Positions 17,523 to 25,408 are shown, numbered from the stretch's first letter. The stretch is DNA of 29,623 nt from CAZXWK01 sp964644675 (GCA_964644675.1 CAZXWK010000030.1:1-29623); one strand, 5' to 3'. Notes: generated by a model from the letters alone, not told the origin. Numbers and translations: made by a program.

Positions 17523-18259
17523 AGCAAGCCGGCCTTCTCCATCGCCGCCCGGGCGGCCTCCGCGCCGTCACCGGACGGAAGCGCCACGTCGTCGACAATC
17601 GCGCCGTCACGCATGAAGACGATGCGGGCCGCGTGCGAGGCGATCCGCACGTCGTGCGTGACCATGACGACCGCGCGGTTCCACTCCTCCGACGCCTGCC
17701 GGAGCAGGTCCGCGATCTCGTCGGCCGACTTCGAGTCGAGGTTGCCGGTGGGCTCGTCGGCGAGGATGAGGTCCGGGTCGGTGACGAGCGCGCGAGCGAC
17801 CGCGACGCGCTGCTGCTGGCCGCCGGAGAGCTGGTCGGGACGGTTGCGGAGCCGGTCACCGAGGCCCACCTTGGTGAGCCACTCCTCGGCCTTGGCCCGC
17901 GCGGTCGCGGGCGCGACACCATCGAGCGTGAGCGGGAGTGCGGCGTTCTCGGACGCATCGAGCACCGGGATCAGGTTGAAGAACTGGAAGACGAAACCCA
18001 AGCGCCGGCGCCGGAGCTGCGTGACCTGGGTGTCGTTCATCGTGGCAATGTCGGTATCGGCGATGAGCACCTGGCCGCTCGTAGGTTTGTCGAGCCCGCC
18101 GACCAGGTTGAGCAGCGTGGACTTGCCGCAGCCGCTCGGTCCCATGACCGCGACGAACTCGCCCTGCTCGACCGTCAGGTCGACGTGGTCGAGCGCGGTC
18201 ACCGCGGTGTCTCCCTCGCCGTACACCTTTGTGAGCTGTCTGACTTCGACGATCGGCAT
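17519..18259 (-). CDS. ABC transporter ATP-binding protein (LolD/MacB type)
   Basis: This 246-residue ATPase energises the adjacent FtsX-type permease. It has Walker A GPSGCGKST (40-48), the Q-loop FQFFNLIPVLDASENAALP, the ABC signature LSGGQQQR, Walker B LILADEPTGNLDS and a switch THD. The signature and the NLDS tail are typical of the lipoprotein/macrolide exporter subfamily. The ATG at 18259 has GAAGGAA about 9 bases upstream. It begins 18 bases after the TetR stop and overlaps the permease start by four bases, making a tight three-gene operon. Confidence 0.95.
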   Translation of the reverse strand: MPIVEVRQLTKVYGEGDTAVTALDHVDLTVEQGEFVAVMGPSGCGKSTLLNLVGGLDKPTSGQVLIADTDIATMNDTQVTQLRRRRLGFVFQFFNLIPVLDASENAALPLTLDGVAPATARAKAEEWLTKVGLGDRLRNRPDQLSGGQQQRVAVARALVTDPDLILADEPTGNLDSKSADEIADLLRQASEEWNRAVVMVTHDVRIASHAARIVFMRDGAIVDDVALPSGDGAEAARAAMEKAGLL

Positions 18260-18277
18260 GCCTGCTCGTTCCTTCCG

Positions 18278-18958
18278 TCAGCCTTCTATGACTTGTTCCA
18301 CCGCGCCGGCGAAGTCGAGACCGAGTCCGCCTGCCGGCAGACCGAGGATCCGCTCCTGCGCGACCTCGAGCGCCTTGGTCGCGGCGAGCAGCCGCTCGAC
18401 GTCCGCCTCGCCGTCCTCGACGGCGAAGTACATCCGAGAGACGCCGATCCCGTAGTCGTACCAGAGCGAGAGCCAGACCTCGGTCATCGCCTCGGGGTCG
18501 TCGATGTCGAACGTGCCCTGCTCGGCGCCGCGGCTCGTGATGTCGAGGATCAGCGGGCGGGTGCGGTCCTTCCACTTCTGGACGAGGCGTGCGAGCAGCA
18601 TCGCGTTGTCCTCGGCGAAGAGGGGGCGAGTGAGCAGCAGCGTCTCGTCGCGGTGGCCCAGCTTGGCCGAGCTGCTCGCGGTCATGAGCGCGCGGAGCCG
18701 GGCGAGCGCGTCGTCACCGGCGGCCTCGACCGCGGGTTCCGCTTGCGTGAAGAGCATGTCGACGAAGCGGTCGAGCAGCTCCTCGAGCAGCTCCTGCTTG
18801 GAGGTGAAGTAGTGGTAGAACGTGCCCTTGGCAACGTCGGCGGCCCTGGTGATCTGCTCGACCGAGACGCGGTCGTAGCCGTCTGCGAGAAAGAGCTCGA
18901 GCGCGGTGTCCAGCAGCTCTTCTCGGCGGACCTCGGCGTCTTTGACGACGCGCGCCAT
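18278..18958 (-). CDS. TetR/AcrR family transcriptional regulator
   Basis: This is a 226-residue regulator with the TetR DNA-binding helix-turn-helix at about 13-59, including VSVEQITRAADVAKGTFYHYFTSKQELLEEL. The C-terminal ligand-binding domain has no recognised ligand signature. The ATG at 18958 has GAAAGGAA at good spacing, and the frame upstream of it crosses the promoter and operator, so that extension is rejected. It is the first gene of the operon with the ABC ATPase and permease. A palindrome over its own promoter suggests autoregulation and control of the exporter. Confidence 0.94.
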   Translation of the reverse strand: MARVVKDAEVRREELLDTALELFLADGYDRVSVEQITRAADVAKGTFYHYFTSKQELLEELLDRFVDMLFTQAEPAVEAAGDDALARLRALMTASSSAKLGHRDETLLLTRPLFAEDNAMLLARLVQKWKDRTRPLILDITSRGAEQGTFDIDDPEAMTEVWLSLWYDYGIGVSRMYFAVEDGEADVERLLAATKALEVAQERILGLPAGGLGLDFAGAVEQVIEG

Positions 18959-19006
18959 GGCGTTCCTTTCGCACCGGGACGGCGCTCGAAAGCGCGTTTT
19001 CCCGTG

Positions 19007-19030
19007 ACTGACCGACCGTCGGTCAGTATA
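19007..19030 (-). promoter_or_regulatory. TetR operator palindrome overlapping the exporter operon promoter
   Basis: Bases 19007-19027 are a perfect palindrome with 10-base arms (ACTGACCGAC and its complement) around one central base. On the minus strand a -10 hexamer TATACT lies at 19025-19030, overlapping the palindrome edge, and transcription would start inside it near 19018. This arrangement is what a TetR repressor that blocks its own operon needs. The -35 is weak. Confidence 0.75.
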
Positions 19031-19100
19031 CACCCGCAATCCTCGTACCACCACCGCTGAGACGCCTCGCGCCGCTGGTCAGCGTGCGTCTCGCGACGCG

Positions 19101-19496
19101 CTAGCCAGGCTCGCCCGGCTCCGGCTCCTCCACGCCCGGACAGATCCCAGCCTCGCGCTTGCGCCACGGCCAGACGCCCTCGAGCTCCACGTCGAGCGAC
19201 CACGACAGGAACGTGCGGATGAGGACGAGCACGCCGAGCACGAAGAGGTTGTCGAGCGTCGGCTCGACGGCGATCGTGCGGATGAGGTCGGCGGCCACCA
19301 GGAACTCGAGGCCGAGCAGCACACTGCGACCGAAGATGCTTCGGATCGAGTCGTACGCCCGCGCACGGCTCCCCCGGAGCGCGATACGCGCGCCCGAGAT
19401 CATCGCGGAGACGAAGCCGATGATGATGCACGCGACCCCGGCGAACTCGAAGCCCACCGAAACCGCCCGCATCAGCGCCTGCCACTGCTCGGCCAC
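19101..19496 (-). CDS. DUF1622 family membrane protein
   Basis: This is a 131-residue protein with about three membrane segments (13-33, 56-73, 82-100). The family core is clear: GRSVLLGLEFLVAADLIRTI (56-75), VLGVLVLIRTFLSWSLDVELEG and the ending WPW. The function of this family is not known. The GTG at 19496 is chosen because AAGGAG lies 6 bases upstream. A palindromic GGGTATACCC (19524-19533) upstream could contain a -10 (TATACC). It may be transcribed on its own or together with the ABC ATPase gene that ends at 19560. Confidence 0.88.
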   Translation of the reverse strand: MAEQWQALMRAVSVGFEFAGVACIIIGFVSAMISGARIALRGSRARAYDSIRSIFGRSVLLGLEFLVAADLIRTIAVEPTLDNLFVLGVLVLIRTFLSWSLDVELEGVWPWRKREAGICPGVEEPEPGEPG

Positions 19497-19559
19497 CCGC
19501 GCTCCTTCCCGATCGACTGACGTGGGTATACCCGCGCGGCGAAAAGGTGCGACGCCTCG

Positions 19560-20354
19560 CTACCAGAGCCGGTAGCTGCCGTCGCGCTCCTCGAGTTCGG
19601 CCGGGATGTCGAACAGCTCGCTCAGCCGCTCGCTCGTCAGCAGCTCGTCCTTGGGGCCGTCGGCGACGATGCGGGCGTCGCGCAGCATCACGACGCGATC
19701 CACCTCGGGGACGACGTCTTCGATGTGGTGCGTGACGAGCACCAGCGAGCGCCCTCCCCTCGCGAGCTCGCGCACCGCGAGCCGCACGTGGTAGGCGGCG
19801 TGCGGGTCGAGCCCCGCGCACGGCTCGTCGAGCACGAGCACCGCCGGATCGTGCACGAGCGCCCGCGCGAAGAGCACGCGCCTCGCCTCACCGGTCGACA
19901 GCGTGTTCATGGTCCGCTCGGCGAGGTGCGCGACGCCCAGCTCCGCGAGCGCGGCCTGCGCCCGCTCGCGCTGCGCTTCCGTCGGCCGCGTGCGAAGCGG
20001 CACGCCGAGCGACCCGAAGAACCCGCCCAGCACGATCTCGAGTGCGGGCAGGACCACGTCCGCCTGCTCTTGCGCATCGGCCGACACCACGCCGAGAAGC
20101 CCGCGCGCCTCGGAGAGCGGCACGCGCTCCTGCCCGCGGAAGCGCACGGCGGGTGGGTCGGTCCACAGCGGCAGCACGTCGCGCGTGAGCAGCTTGATGA
20201 GCGTGGACTTGCCGGCGCCGTTGGGGCCGAGCACCGCGACCCGCTCGCCCTCCCGGATGGTGAACGAGTCGACCGCGAGGATGGTGCGCCCGTCTCGGAC
20301 GACGCGGGCATTCTCGAGTTCGAGCAGCGGCGGGGTGTGGGTGGATTCGCTCAT
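19560..20354 (-). CDS. Orphan ABC transporter ATP-binding protein
   Basis: This is a single ATPase domain of 264 residues. It has Walker A GPNGAGKST (43-51), a signature altered to LSTGEARR (152-159) in place of LSGGQ, Walker B VLVLDEP (172-178) and switch THH. The C-terminal GPKDELLTSERLSELFDIP resembles iron and molybdate type importers. No permease gene is adjacent, so it may act with a distant partner or have another role such as YlmA-like proteins. I prefer the ATG at 20354 because a -10-like TAGAGT lies 7 bases upstream and no ribosome binding site is seen. The frame extends 12 codons further to an ATG at 20390, but that would cover the promoter. Confidence 0.88.
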   Translation of the reverse strand: MSESTHTPPLLELENARVVRDGRTILAVDSFTIREGERVAVLGPNGAGKSTLIKLLTRDVLPLWTDPPAVRFRGQERVPLSEARGLLGVVSADAQEQADVVLPALEIVLGGFFGSLGVPLRTRPTEAQRERAQAALAELGVAHLAERTMNTLSTGEARRVLFARALVHDPAVLVLDEPCAGLDPHAAYHVRLAVRELARGGRSLVLVTHHIEDVVPEVDRVVMLRDARIVADGPKDELLTSERLSELFDIPAELEERDGSYRLW

Positions 20355-20361
20355 GAGTGCG

Positions 20362-20367
20362 ACTCTA
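20362..20367 (-). promoter_or_regulatory. Leaderless -10 element of the orphan ABC ATPase gene
   Basis: On the minus strand TAGAGT is followed by seven bases and then the ATG at 20354. No Shine-Dalgarno sequence is present. This supports the shorter start. The -35 is not clear. Confidence 0.45.
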
Positions 20368-20433
20368 CCGAATCCGGCCTGCCGAGACACGCGCGAACGC
20401 AGCGGGCGCGGGTCGGCGCTCGGACCCCGCGCG

Positions 20434-21495
20434 CTACCGCCCGCCCGAACGCGTCATGAGCGCGTACATGCGAGCGCGGTCGTCCATCGAGCGGCGCAGC
20501 TCTGTGGTGAGCTCGAGCGCTTCGACGTGGCGCTCGGCCATGCTTGCGAAGGCGACACGCGAGTCCCCGGAAGCGCGCGCAGCGTAGCGGCGGTAGGGCT
20601 CGAGCGCCCGCGCCGCCTGCTTGGCGCGCACGAGCGTCTCGCCCACGAACTGCGCCTCGAGGTCGGAGCGGTAGGGCCGCCCGCCGCTCACGCGCACGAT
20701 CTGCGTCCGTGCCTCGACCGGGCCGGCGCCGCCGCTCTCAGGAGGGACCTCGCCGACGTAGCTGTCCACGGTGGTCTCGACGTACGCGTAGCCGCTGCCC
20801 AGGTAGCCCGGGCCGGTTCCCCGCACCGCGGTCGCCGCGTGGTTGTTCGAGTCGATCGCGACCACCGCCGCGCTGTACCCCTCGTGCGCGAGCAGTGTCG
20901 CGAGCAGCACGCTCTTGTCGGCGCAGACCGCGCGGCCATCGGCCAGCACGACCGCGGGGGCGCCGAAGCGAGGTGCGGCGTTGCCGTACGGGATCTGCTG
21001 CACGAATCGCGCGATGAGCTCGGCGTACTCGTCGGAGTCGAGGCCGAGCCGGTCTCGGGTGCGCTGGAGCTCGGCGCACAGCTGGGCGACCACCGGGTCG
21101 TGGCGCCCCGCCGAGACCATCGTGCGCAGGTATGCCGCGCGGACGAGCCGCCGCGACCCGAACACGTACTCGGTCGCGAGCGGCCGCGAGATCGCGAGCT
21201 CGGAGCCGGGGATCTCGACCCGTGCGAAGTACGTGCGACCCCGGTACGCGTACGGCACGATCACCGGCTCGCGCCCGCCGAGCTTCTCGGCAAGAGAGGG
21301 TGGGAGGTGCGCCGAGAGACTCGACTCGGCGAGGCCGGCGGCGGTCGCGGTCCACGCGTGGACGGTGAACGCCGCCCAGCGCGACCAGTAGACCGACTGC
21401 ACCAGCAACAGCGCGGCGATCCCCAACGCGCACGCGGAAAGGAAGACGGTCGAGACCGGCTTGTGCGCGAACCTGGTTGTGAGTCGCGTCCTCAT
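20434..21495 (-). CDS. Membrane-anchored transglutaminase-like protein
   Basis: The 353-residue protein has one N-terminal membrane segment (about 17-35) and an extracytoplasmic domain. A transglutaminase core lies at about 155-245: GRAVCADKSVLLATLLAHEGYSAA with Cys191, then NNHA with His219, and YAYVETT with Glu240 in the place usually held by Asp. This fits a Cys-His-acid triad, so it could be a protease or a cross-linking enzyme. The C-terminal part (about 270-353) is charged and probably helical. The start is the ATG at 21495, 38 bases after the acetyltransferase stop, with a weak ribosome binding site. The substrate is unknown. Confidence 0.82.
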   Translation of the reverse strand: MRTRLTTRFAHKPVSTVFLSACALGIAALLLVQSVYWSRWAAFTVHAWTATAAGLAESSLSAHLPPSLAEKLGGREPVIVPYAYRGRTYFARVEIPGSELAISRPLATEYVFGSRRLVRAAYLRTMVSAGRHDPVVAQLCAELQRTRDRLGLDSDEYAELIARFVQQIPYGNAAPRFGAPAVVLADGRAVCADKSVLLATLLAHEGYSAAVVAIDSNNHAATAVRGTGPGYLGSGYAYVETTVDSYVGEVPPESGGAGPVEARTQIVRVSGGRPYRSDLEAQFVGETLVRAKQAARALEPYRRYAARASGDSRVAFASMAERHVEALELTTELRRSMDDRARMYALMTRSGGR

Positions 21496-21533
21496 GCTGG
21501 GGGGCCTGCGAGGAACGTGCCGTCTCGCGCCGG

Positions 21534-22088
21534 TCAGGTCACGTCGTCGTCGAGCAGGGCGTAGCGCACGTGGTCTTCCCAGTGCCCAGCGATCTTCAGG
21601 TAGCGCGGCGAGAGGCCCTCGCGGTGGAAGCCGCAGCGCTCGGCGACCGCGATCGAGCGGGCGTTTCTCGGCATGATGTTGATCTCGATGCGGTGCAGCC
21701 CCAGGTCCTCGAAGCCGATGCGGACGGCCCGCTTCACGGCTTCGGTCATGTAGCCGTGACCCACCGCGTCGGGGGCGAGCCCGTAGCCGATCACGCAGCC
21801 CATGAGCGCGCCGCGCACGATGTTGCGCAGGTTCACGACGCCGATGACGCGGTCCGGCTCATCGAGGGTCGAGAGGTAGGTGCAGAGCGACCGGTCCTGG
21901 TCGGCCTCGATGAGCTGCGAGGCCAGGCGGTCGGCGACCACCGGCAGCTCCCAGAAGTCCGCCGGCCGGATGGGGTCCCACGCGGCGTGGTACTCGCGGG
22001 AGCGAAGGCCGTAGTCGCGCACCGCCGCGGCCGCCTCGGGCCCCAGCTGGCGCAGGGAGAGCCGCTCTGCCTGCCACGATCCGCGCAC
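21534..22088 (-). CDS. GNAT family N-acetyltransferase (RimJ/RimL-like)
   Basis: This is a 184-residue acetyl-CoA-dependent transferase. It begins MRGSWQAERLSLRQL, the typical RimL-type first strand, and has a VIGVVNLRNI strand (81-90). The acetyl-CoA loop region is GYGLAPDAVGHGYMTEAVKRAVRIGFEDLGLHRIEI (101-136). The ending MPRNARSIAVAERCGFHREG (139-158) is characteristic. I chose GTG at 22088 because GGAGGAGG lies 4-5 bases upstream; the longer frame starts inside the neighbouring gene's downstream region. The acceptor (protein N-terminus or small molecule) is unknown. It may be co-transcribed with the transglutaminase-like gene. Confidence 0.9.
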   Translation of the reverse strand: MRGSWQAERLSLRQLGPEAAAAVRDYGLRSREYHAAWDPIRPADFWELPVVADRLASQLIEADQDRSLCTYLSTLDEPDRVIGVVNLRNIVRGALMGCVIGYGLAPDAVGHGYMTEAVKRAVRIGFEDLGLHRIEINIMPRNARSIAVAERCGFHREGLSPRYLKIAGHWEDHVRYALLDDDVT

Positions 22089-22142
22089 GTTGCCTCCTCC
22101 TCGCTCGTCGTTCACCCGGCGGCCCCACACCGGCGCGCGCAA

Positions 22143-22168
22143 GCGCCCCGCCGGGTGCGACGGGGCGC
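22143..22168 (-). terminator. GC-rich hairpin downstream of the small membrane protein gene
   Basis: GCGCCCCG (22143-22150) pairs with CGGGGCGC (22161-22168) around a ten-base loop. It lies 24 bases past the stop of the minus-strand gene ending at 22192 and before the acetyltransferase start. No T run follows, so termination is likely but not shown. Confidence 0.4.
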
Positions 22169-22191
22169 GGTCGTGCGTTCTCGGGTCGGTC

Positions 22192-22593
22192 CTACTCGGC
22201 ACCGACGGCTTGGCCGCGACGGATGAACGGCGCGACCTGCTCGCTCGCCATGTCCTTGAGGACCTGCGCGCGGGCGACCGGGTCGAGCGACGCGAGCTGC
22301 GCGCGCACCTGCTCCTCGGCCTCGCTGATGCGGCCGGCCCGGACCTTGAACGACCCGCCGAGCAACGCGATGCCCGCGAGCACGAACGCCATGCCGAACA
22401 CGTAGCCCCACAGCGAGCGATTGCGGCGTACGGCCATCATGATGATGGTGCCCGCGCCCGCGCCCAACAGCGAAAGCCCGAGCGCGCTGTCCACCATCGG
22501 ATCGGTGGCAGTGTCCACGAACCTCGACTGAAGCTCGTCCTTGCGCGCCACCCACTCGTCGCGGGTCGCGATCATATCTTCTCTCGTCACCAT
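22192..22593 (-). CDS. Small membrane protein of unknown function
   Basis: This 133-residue protein has a charged N-terminal helix, two membrane segments (about 34-55 and 60-81) joined by a short basic loop RRNRS, and a charged cytoplasmic tail rich in Glu, Ala and Arg (88-133). I recognise no family. The ATG at 22593 has GAGAGGAG about 8 bases upstream. The frame is open further to 22764, but that would cross the divergent zinc-ribbon gene. The gene is divergent from that gene. Confidence 0.75.
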   Translation of the reverse strand: MVTREDMIATRDEWVARKDELQSRFVDTATDPMVDSALGLSLLGAGAGTIIMMAVRRNRSLWGYVFGMAFVLAGIALLGGSFKVRAGRISEAEEQVRAQLASLDPVARAQVLKDMASEQVAPFIRRGQAVGAE

Positions 22594-22716
22594 GGCACCC
22601 ACTCCTCTCTCACCAGTCTGTTCCCCGTCGCCGCATCGTTCGCACGAGAGGGTGCGCGGTGCGCCCCGACAGTGCAGACTGATGCCGAGAACCCCCGCGC
22701 CCGGAAGGCACGCGTC

Positions 22717-22962
22717 ATGAACACGGATCGCGATCCTCAACGCCCCCGGGCGGACCGCTCCCACGAACGCTACCAGATACCCAATGCGGGTACCTTGTTC
22801 GAGGACACGTGGGCCGAGAACACCGAATGCCCCAACTGCGGCCGCGAGCTGCCTCCCGGCGCCGAGCAGTGCCCGGCGTGCAAGCAGTGGATCGGGGAGT
22901 GCGGGCGCTCGTGCCCGGGCTGCCCGTCACCACGCTGCGTGGGCGGACTGAGAAAGGACTGA
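22717..22962 (+). CDS. Small double zinc-ribbon protein
   Basis: This 81-residue protein has an unstructured polar N-terminus and eight Cys in its second half: Cys38, Cys41, Cys52, Cys55, Cys62, Cys66, Cys69 and Cys74. The first four make a classic CxxC-x10-CxxC zinc ribbon (CPNCGRELPPGAEQCPAC). The last four are more irregular but could bind a second metal ion. No domain beyond this is recognised. The ATG at 22717 follows GGAAGG by 8 bases. It ends 4 bases before the DUF1295 gene, whose ribosome binding site lies inside its last codons, so the two are probably translated together. Confidence 0.75.
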   Translation: MNTDRDPQRPRADRSHERYQIPNAGTLFEDTWAENTECPNCGRELPPGAEQCPACKQWIGECGRSCPGCPSPRCVGGLRKD

Positions 22963-22966
22963 GTGC

Positions 22967-23752
22967 ATGCCCTCGAATCTCGTCTACCTTCTGGGCGCGA
23001 GCGCGCTGTTCCTCCTGTTCTACGTCACGGCGTGGTTCGTCCTCTCGCTCGTGCTCAAGCGCAACGACGTCGCCGACGTCGCGTGGGGCTTGGGCCCGAC
23101 GCTGCTGTCGTGGTGGCTCGCGATCCAGACCGGCTTCGGCAACCGCCTCATCTGGCCGGTCGCCGTGCTCGTGTCGCTGTGGGGCGTGCGCCTCGCCTAC
23201 CACGTCGCGCGGCGTGACTTCGCGCCCGGGCGCACCGAGGACCCGCGCTACGCAGCGTGGCGCGCCGAGTGGCGCTTCTTCACGCTCCGCTCCTACCTGC
23301 AGGTCTTCCTGTTGCAGGGCTTCTTCATGTTCGTGGTGTCGCTCCCCATGATCGTGATCGCCGCCTCGCCCTCCACCGCCACGATCGCGTTCGCCGTGGG
23401 CGGCGCGCTCTTCTGGGCCGTCGGCTTCGTCTTCGAGACCACCGCCGACCGGCAGCTCGCTCACTTCCTCGCCGAGCCGGGCCACCCGCGCGTGATGGAC
23501 CGCGGGCTGTGGGGCTGGTCTCGGCATCCCAACTACTTCGGGGAATCGCTCATGTGGTGGGGTCTTGCTATCGTGGCCCTGGGAGCGGAGTTCGGCTGGA
23601 TCGCGCTCGCGAGCCCGGTGACGATGACGTGGCTGCTGGTGTTCGTCTCGGGCATCCCGCTCGTCGAAGCGCGGCACGCCGGAGACCCGGAGTGGGACGA
23701 GTACAAGCGCCGCACGAGCGCGTTCTTCCCGCTGCCCCCAAAGCGGAGCTAG
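22967..23752 (+). CDS. DUF1295 / steroid 5-alpha-reductase-like membrane protein
   Basis: This is a 261-residue polytopic membrane protein with about six to seven membrane segments. Family motifs are NDVADVAWGLGP (33-44), the acidic/ADRQ pair FETTADRQLAHF (156-167), RHPNYFGESLMWWG (186-199) and the C-terminal EWDEYKRRTSAFFPLPPK. Related enzymes reduce steroid or fatty-chain double bonds using NADPH, but the bacterial substrate is unknown. The ATG at 22967 has AAAGGA about 7 bases upstream and begins four bases after the zinc-ribbon gene. Confidence 0.9.
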   Translation: MPSNLVYLLGASALFLLFYVTAWFVLSLVLKRNDVADVAWGLGPTLLSWWLAIQTGFGNRLIWPVAVLVSLWGVRLAYHVARRDFAPGRTEDPRYAAWRAEWRFFTLRSYLQVFLLQGFFMFVVSLPMIVIAASPSTATIAFAVGGALFWAVGFVFETTADRQLAHFLAEPGHPRVMDRGLWGWSRHPNYFGESLMWWGLAIVALGAEFGWIALASPVTMTWLLVFVSGIPLVEARHAGDPEWDEYKRRTSAFFPLPPKRS

Positions 23753-23803
23753 CCGGCCACCCGGCCGAGACGACCGACACGCGCCACCGAGAAGGGACGA
23801 GCG

Positions 23804-24190
23804 ATGCCCTGGGAGACCGAAGACGGCGGGATCAGGTTCAGCGGAGAGCTCGCCGACCTGATGGCGCTCATCATGACCGCCTACGACCAGGACACCGAGG
23901 CGAAGATCACCGACGTCTCGGCGGGTGTCTACGTCACCGCGACGGCCATCGTGCTGCGCGAGGTCATCATCGAGAGCCTCGAGGAGACCGAGGAGACCGC
24001 CGACTTCATCAAGCGCGTCTCGGACGCGCTGCAGGAGGACGAGGACGGCGCGATCGAGATCTCGACCTTCGCGCTGCTCGACGACATCGCCGAGAACATC
24101 AAGCCCGAGGCCCTCGACACGTGGATGGCCTCGAAGAAGGTCCGCGACGCGATCAACGACCTCGCACTGCACGCGTTCGGAGTCGAGTAG
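23804..24190 (+). CDS. Acidic helical protein of unknown function
   Basis: This 128-residue protein is rich in Glu and Asp. It reads as a compact helical domain, for example ESLEETEETADFIKRVSDALQEDEDGAIEI (57-86). It has no membrane segment, signal or recognised motif. The ATG at 23804 follows AAGGGA at good spacing, 51 bases after the DUF1295 stop. It may belong to the same transcript. A function cannot be assigned. Confidence 0.7.
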   Translation: MPWETEDGGIRFSGELADLMALIMTAYDQDTEAKITDVSAGVYVTATAIVLREVIIESLEETEETADFIKRVSDALQEDEDGAIEISTFALLDDIAENIKPEALDTWMASKKVRDAINDLALHAFGVE

Positions 24191-24259
24191 CGCCCCAGAC
24201 CGACGGGCCGTCGCGGGATCGCAGGGCACGCGACGAGCACAGGAAGACGAGGAGCCGGC

Positions 24260-25408
24260 ATGCCTGAGCTTTCGCACAAGACGTGGGTCTGGATCGGCGT
24301 GGCGGTGGGAGCGGTCGTGCTCGCCGCGATCGCGTTCGTCTTCCTGGGCAACGCCGAGGTCACCGTCCCCGCGGTCACGGGGATGAAGTCGGCCGACGCG
24401 GTCCGCACGCTCGAAGGGGCCGGCTTCAAGCTCGGCGCCACCGAGCAGGTCGTCAGCACCGACACCGTGCCGGGCGTCGTCCTCGCTCAGACGCCCGAAG
24501 GCGGCAGCAAGGCCAAGAAGGGCGCGCCGATCGACCTCAAAGTCGCCAAGGCGCAGGACCTGATCGGCGTGCCGGACGTGAAGGGCCAGGAAGTCGGCGC
24601 CGCGACCGCGATGCTCGAACAGGCCGGCCTCACCTCGGTGACCTACTCGGACTACAGCACCTCCACCCCGGCTGGCCAGGTCTTCGGCCAGGTCCCGGCG
24701 GGCGGCACGCAGGCGCTTCCGGGTGCGCAGGTCGCACTGGGCGTCTCTCTGGGTCCGGCGCCCGCGGCTGGCGTGGTCGTGCCCAAGGTCGTCGGCAAGA
24801 CGCAGGCGGACGCCTCGGCGGCGCTTCAGAACGCAGGCTTCGACGTCCAGGTCGGCGAGGGCTACAGCGACAAGGTGCCCGCGGGCCAGGTCATCGCGCA
24901 GCTTCCCGCCGGCGGCACCAAGGCGCTCGCCGGCACGACCGTGGGCATCTCGGTGTCGAAGGGCAAGGCGCCCTCCAACGACGTGACCGTGCCCAACGTG
25001 GTCGGCGACTCGAAGTCCGACGCGATCGCGCAGCTGCAGGTCGCCAACCTCGAAGCCGAGACCTACGACGTCTACAGCTCGAGCGTGCCCAAGGGCAACG
25101 TGGTCGGCCAGATCCCGGCGGCCGGCTCCAAGGTCGCCAAGGGCACCGTGATCGGCCTCGCGATCTCGAAGGGCAAGGCCCCGACCACCGTCAAGGTCCC
25201 CAACGTCGTCGGCAAGTCCTCCGAGGAAGCGTCGAAGGCGATCGCGTCCCTGGGCCTCGACCCCGTCGCCGTCGAGGTGAACAGCGACACGGTCCCGGCG
25301 GGCCAGGTCATCGAGCAGTCGCCCGTGGCCGGGTCGCTCGTGCCGCCGCAGACCCAGGTGCTCTTCGCGGTCTCGAAGGGCCCTGCGAACAAGCCGACGC
25401 CGTACTAG
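24260..25408 (+). CDS. Membrane-anchored protein with five PASTA repeats
   Basis: This 382-residue protein has a short cytoplasmic N-terminus, one membrane segment (about 9-29) and five PASTA domains filling the rest (about 33-97, 101-166, 172-236, 241-306 and 311-375). Each repeat has the VPxVxG opening and a closing VSKG-type strand. PASTA domains bind muropeptides or cell-wall precursors and are usually attached to Ser/Thr kinases or penicillin-binding proteins. Here no kinase domain is present, only the extracellular array. The ATG at 24260 follows GAGGAG by about 5 bases. It likely senses or binds cell wall. Confidence 0.9.
   Translation: MPELSHKTWVWIGVAVGAVVLAAIAFVFLGNAEVTVPAVTGMKSADAVRTLEGAGFKLGATEQVVSTDTVPGVVLAQTPEGGSKAKKGAPIDLKVAKAQDLIGVPDVKGQEVGAATAMLEQAGLTSVTYSDYSTSTPAGQVFGQVPAGGTQALPGAQVALGVSLGPAPAAGVVVPKVVGKTQADASAALQNAGFDVQVGEGYSDKVPAGQVIAQLPAGGTKALAGTTVGISVSKGKAPSNDVTVPNVVGDSKSDAIAQLQVANLEAETYDVYSSSVPKGNVVGQIPAAGSKVAKGTVIGLAISKGKAPTTVKVPNVVGKSSEEASKAIASLGLDPVAVEVNSDTVPAGQVIEQSPVAGSLVPPQTQVLFAVSKGPANKPTPY

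Noticed and set aside
14950..17958. Frame of about 1000 codons on the minus strand overlapping the ABC permease
   Set aside because: Its translation is Arg/Ala/His-rich with no domains, and it is out of frame with the clear FtsX permease and ATPase genes.
18959..19054. Longer N-terminus for the TetR protein
   Set aside because: The extra 32 residues would be encoded by the promoter and operator palindrome, and the ATG at 18958 has a good ribosome binding site.
19524..19533. GGGTATACCC palindrome as a regulatory site upstream of the DUF1622 gene
   Set aside because: It is short and may simply be a -10 with flanking G/C. There is no regulator nearby that would point to an operator.
24360..25385. 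Possible DNA tandem repeat array
   Set aside because: The similarity comes from five diverged PASTA domains at protein level. The DNA copies are not near-identical, so it is not a satellite or CRISPR-like array.
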